Shown here: positions 43,504-44,386 of the stretch, piece by piece
How the letters are laid out: every line of letters begins with the position of its first letter
Position numbering within the stretch: the stretch's first letter is position 1
Assembly: GCA_002452745.1 (NCBI GenBank)
Contig: DKFC01000059.1
Location: 1 to 44,386 of the forward strand
Reading direction: 5' to 3'
DNA length: 44,386 bases
From: Firmicutes bacterium UBA6806
GTDB lineage: Bacteria; Bacillota; Clostridia; Peptostreptococcales; Acidaminobacteraceae
Position numbers and translations under genes: made by a program
Notes under the pieces: model-generated
What the model was told of the DNA's origin: nothing
The model's database searches: none
The model's input: the letters and a program-made list of their open reading frames with translations, nothing else

Positions 43504-44386
43504 TCATAAATTAATGTCATATTTTTCTTTGATAATTTTTCTGAAGGTATCTGCGATGTCTTGGTCATCAAATAGCTCAAGAAGGAGTATTCCCGTTTTA
43601 AATGAAATGATGAAAGCACTATCGCCTAATAAGAATTCTGCAACGCCTTTTCTCATTAGAAGATAGGAAAGGCAGTAATTTGTATTGAATTTATGACAAA
43701 TTTCGATTCCAGAATTTGCATATTTAAGGGCAGATTCGTTTTGATCGCTTAAATGAGAATTATAGGAAAGGTTGTAATAAATCTTAATCAATATGTAAAC
43801 GTCAGAAAAATCAGAATCGATAGTACTCAGAAGTGAAGAACTACAGAATTTTAGCAAATCATTTGAAAGGTCAAGGTTTCCAATTTCAGAATGTGATAGG
43901 GCAATTAAAAGTAACATCCGAACTTCTAACAGAGAATATTTGAAGTTTTGCCAACATGAGAGCTTAAAAAGTCGATTTCTTTTCTGAATACCTGAGGTCA
44001 GAACGGAAATCGATTCGTGAAAGAGATGTGTATTGTAATATTCGATGCCTAATAAAAAACTTTCATATTGTTCTATTAAATCTAAGCTATGATAGAGATT
44101 TTGATGCATGAAGTTCTTTTTTATATTTACAAATTCATTTCGAATGTTAGCTAATCGTTTGGTGTCATAATTATAAATTAATTCGTCAAGCATCTTGTAA
44201 AAATTGTAGACTGGCTGAGAAATTCTATTTTGAGCTAAAACATTTAGTAGATCGAGGTTATATGCTGAAGATAGTATTTCGAGTGTATCATAACGAGGAA
44301 TCGTTTTTGCAGTTTCAATTTTATATAGTGTATCTTCATTGACACCAGTTATTTGGGATACATTATAATGCGCACGCTTGTCAAGA
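43504..44386 (-). CDS. HTH-TPR transcriptional regulator, RRNPP type (5' end outside window)
   Basis: The C-terminal 293 codons of a regulator whose start is beyond the right edge; the frame stays open to the end of the window. The first visible residues are the second half of a Cro/C1-type helix-turn-helix (YNVSQITGVNEDTLYKIETA), followed by PRYDTLEILSSAYNLDLLNVL. The rest, about 230 residues, is all-helical with TPR-like repeats (e.g. ALKYANSGIEICHKFNTNYCLSYLLMRKGVAEFLLGD, given in part). HTH plus TPR is the layout of RRNPP peptide-sensing regulators such as PlcR and Rgg. The adjacent small secreted-peptide gene strengthens that reading. The peptide-binding residues cannot be named from sequence. 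Confidence 0.75.
   Translation of the reverse strand, partial: LDKRAHYNVSQITGVNEDTLYKIETAKTIPRYDTLEILSSAYNLDLLNVLAQNRISQPVYNFYKMLDELIYNYDTKRLANIRNEFVNIKKNFMHQNLYHSLDLIEQYESFLLGIEYYNTHLFHESISVLTSGIQKRNRLFKLSCWQNFKYSLLEVRMLLLIALSHSEIGNLDLSNDLLKFCSSSLLSTIDSDFSDVYILIKIYYNLSYNSHLSDQNESALKYANSGIEICHKFNTNYCLSYLLMRKGVAEFLLGDSAFIISFKTGILLLELFDDQDIADTFRKIIKEKYDINL

Noticed and set aside
43481..43666. Plus-strand ORF over the end of the HTH-TPR gene
   Set aside because: It is antisense to a convincing coding frame and has no ribosome binding site.

Overview
The window looks like chromosome of a low-GC, amino-acid-fermenting anaerobe of the Bacillota (Clostridia, perhaps near Fusibacter, Acidaminobacter or Sedimentibacter; the genus is a guess). 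The evidence is strong AGGAGG-type ribosome binding sites, TTG and GTG starts, TTGACA/TATAAT promoters, Gram-positive lipoproteins, a FloT-like flotillin, and many amino-acid transporters and amino-acid-cleaving enzymes. No rRNA, tRNA, CRISPR array or intact mobile element was found.

Left part (1-15.4 kb): peptide and amino-acid catabolism under sigma-54. A short-chain fatty-acid transporter is followed by two units, each led by a PrpR-like sigma-54 activator and each holding a well-spaced -24/-12 promoter. Unit 1 has an isoaspartyl dipeptidase, an exported cyanophycinase-like S51 peptidase and an APC permease. This reads as a scavenging pathway for cyanophycin or other beta-aspartyl peptides: an outside enzyme releases beta-Asp dipeptides, which are imported and split. 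Unit 2 has an SLC1-type symporter that lacks the acidic-substrate arginine, a MalY/PatB C-S lyase and a gamma-family trans-sulfuration lyase. This reads as cystine or sulfur-amino-acid breakdown.

15.5-22.2 kb: a small membrane protein, then a LacI regulator with two matching operators and a ribose-type ABC importer plus ribokinase. A perfect 34-bp palindrome lies between the binding-protein gene and the ATPase gene.

22.3-27.4 kb: a visibly AT-rich island on the minus strand. It encodes a radical SAM/SPASM maturase, an S41 protease, a 41-residue six-cysteine peptide and an ABC exporter. This is a candidate cluster for a ribosomally made, modified peptide (RiPP). An IS3-type transposase remnant lies inside it.

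27.5-38 kb: an ABC-F ATPase and a long U32 protein, convergent with an APC permease. Next come the pantothenate transporter pair yhdT-panF behind a long untranslated leader that ends in an intrinsic terminator, and then three consecutive lipoproteins.

38-44.4 kb: a flotillin, a four-helix membrane protein, and two tandem enolase-superfamily enzymes of the N-succinylamino acid racemase type. At the right edge a 48-residue secreted-peptide gene converges on an HTH-TPR regulator that runs off the window. This is a candidate RRNPP-type cell-cell signalling pair.
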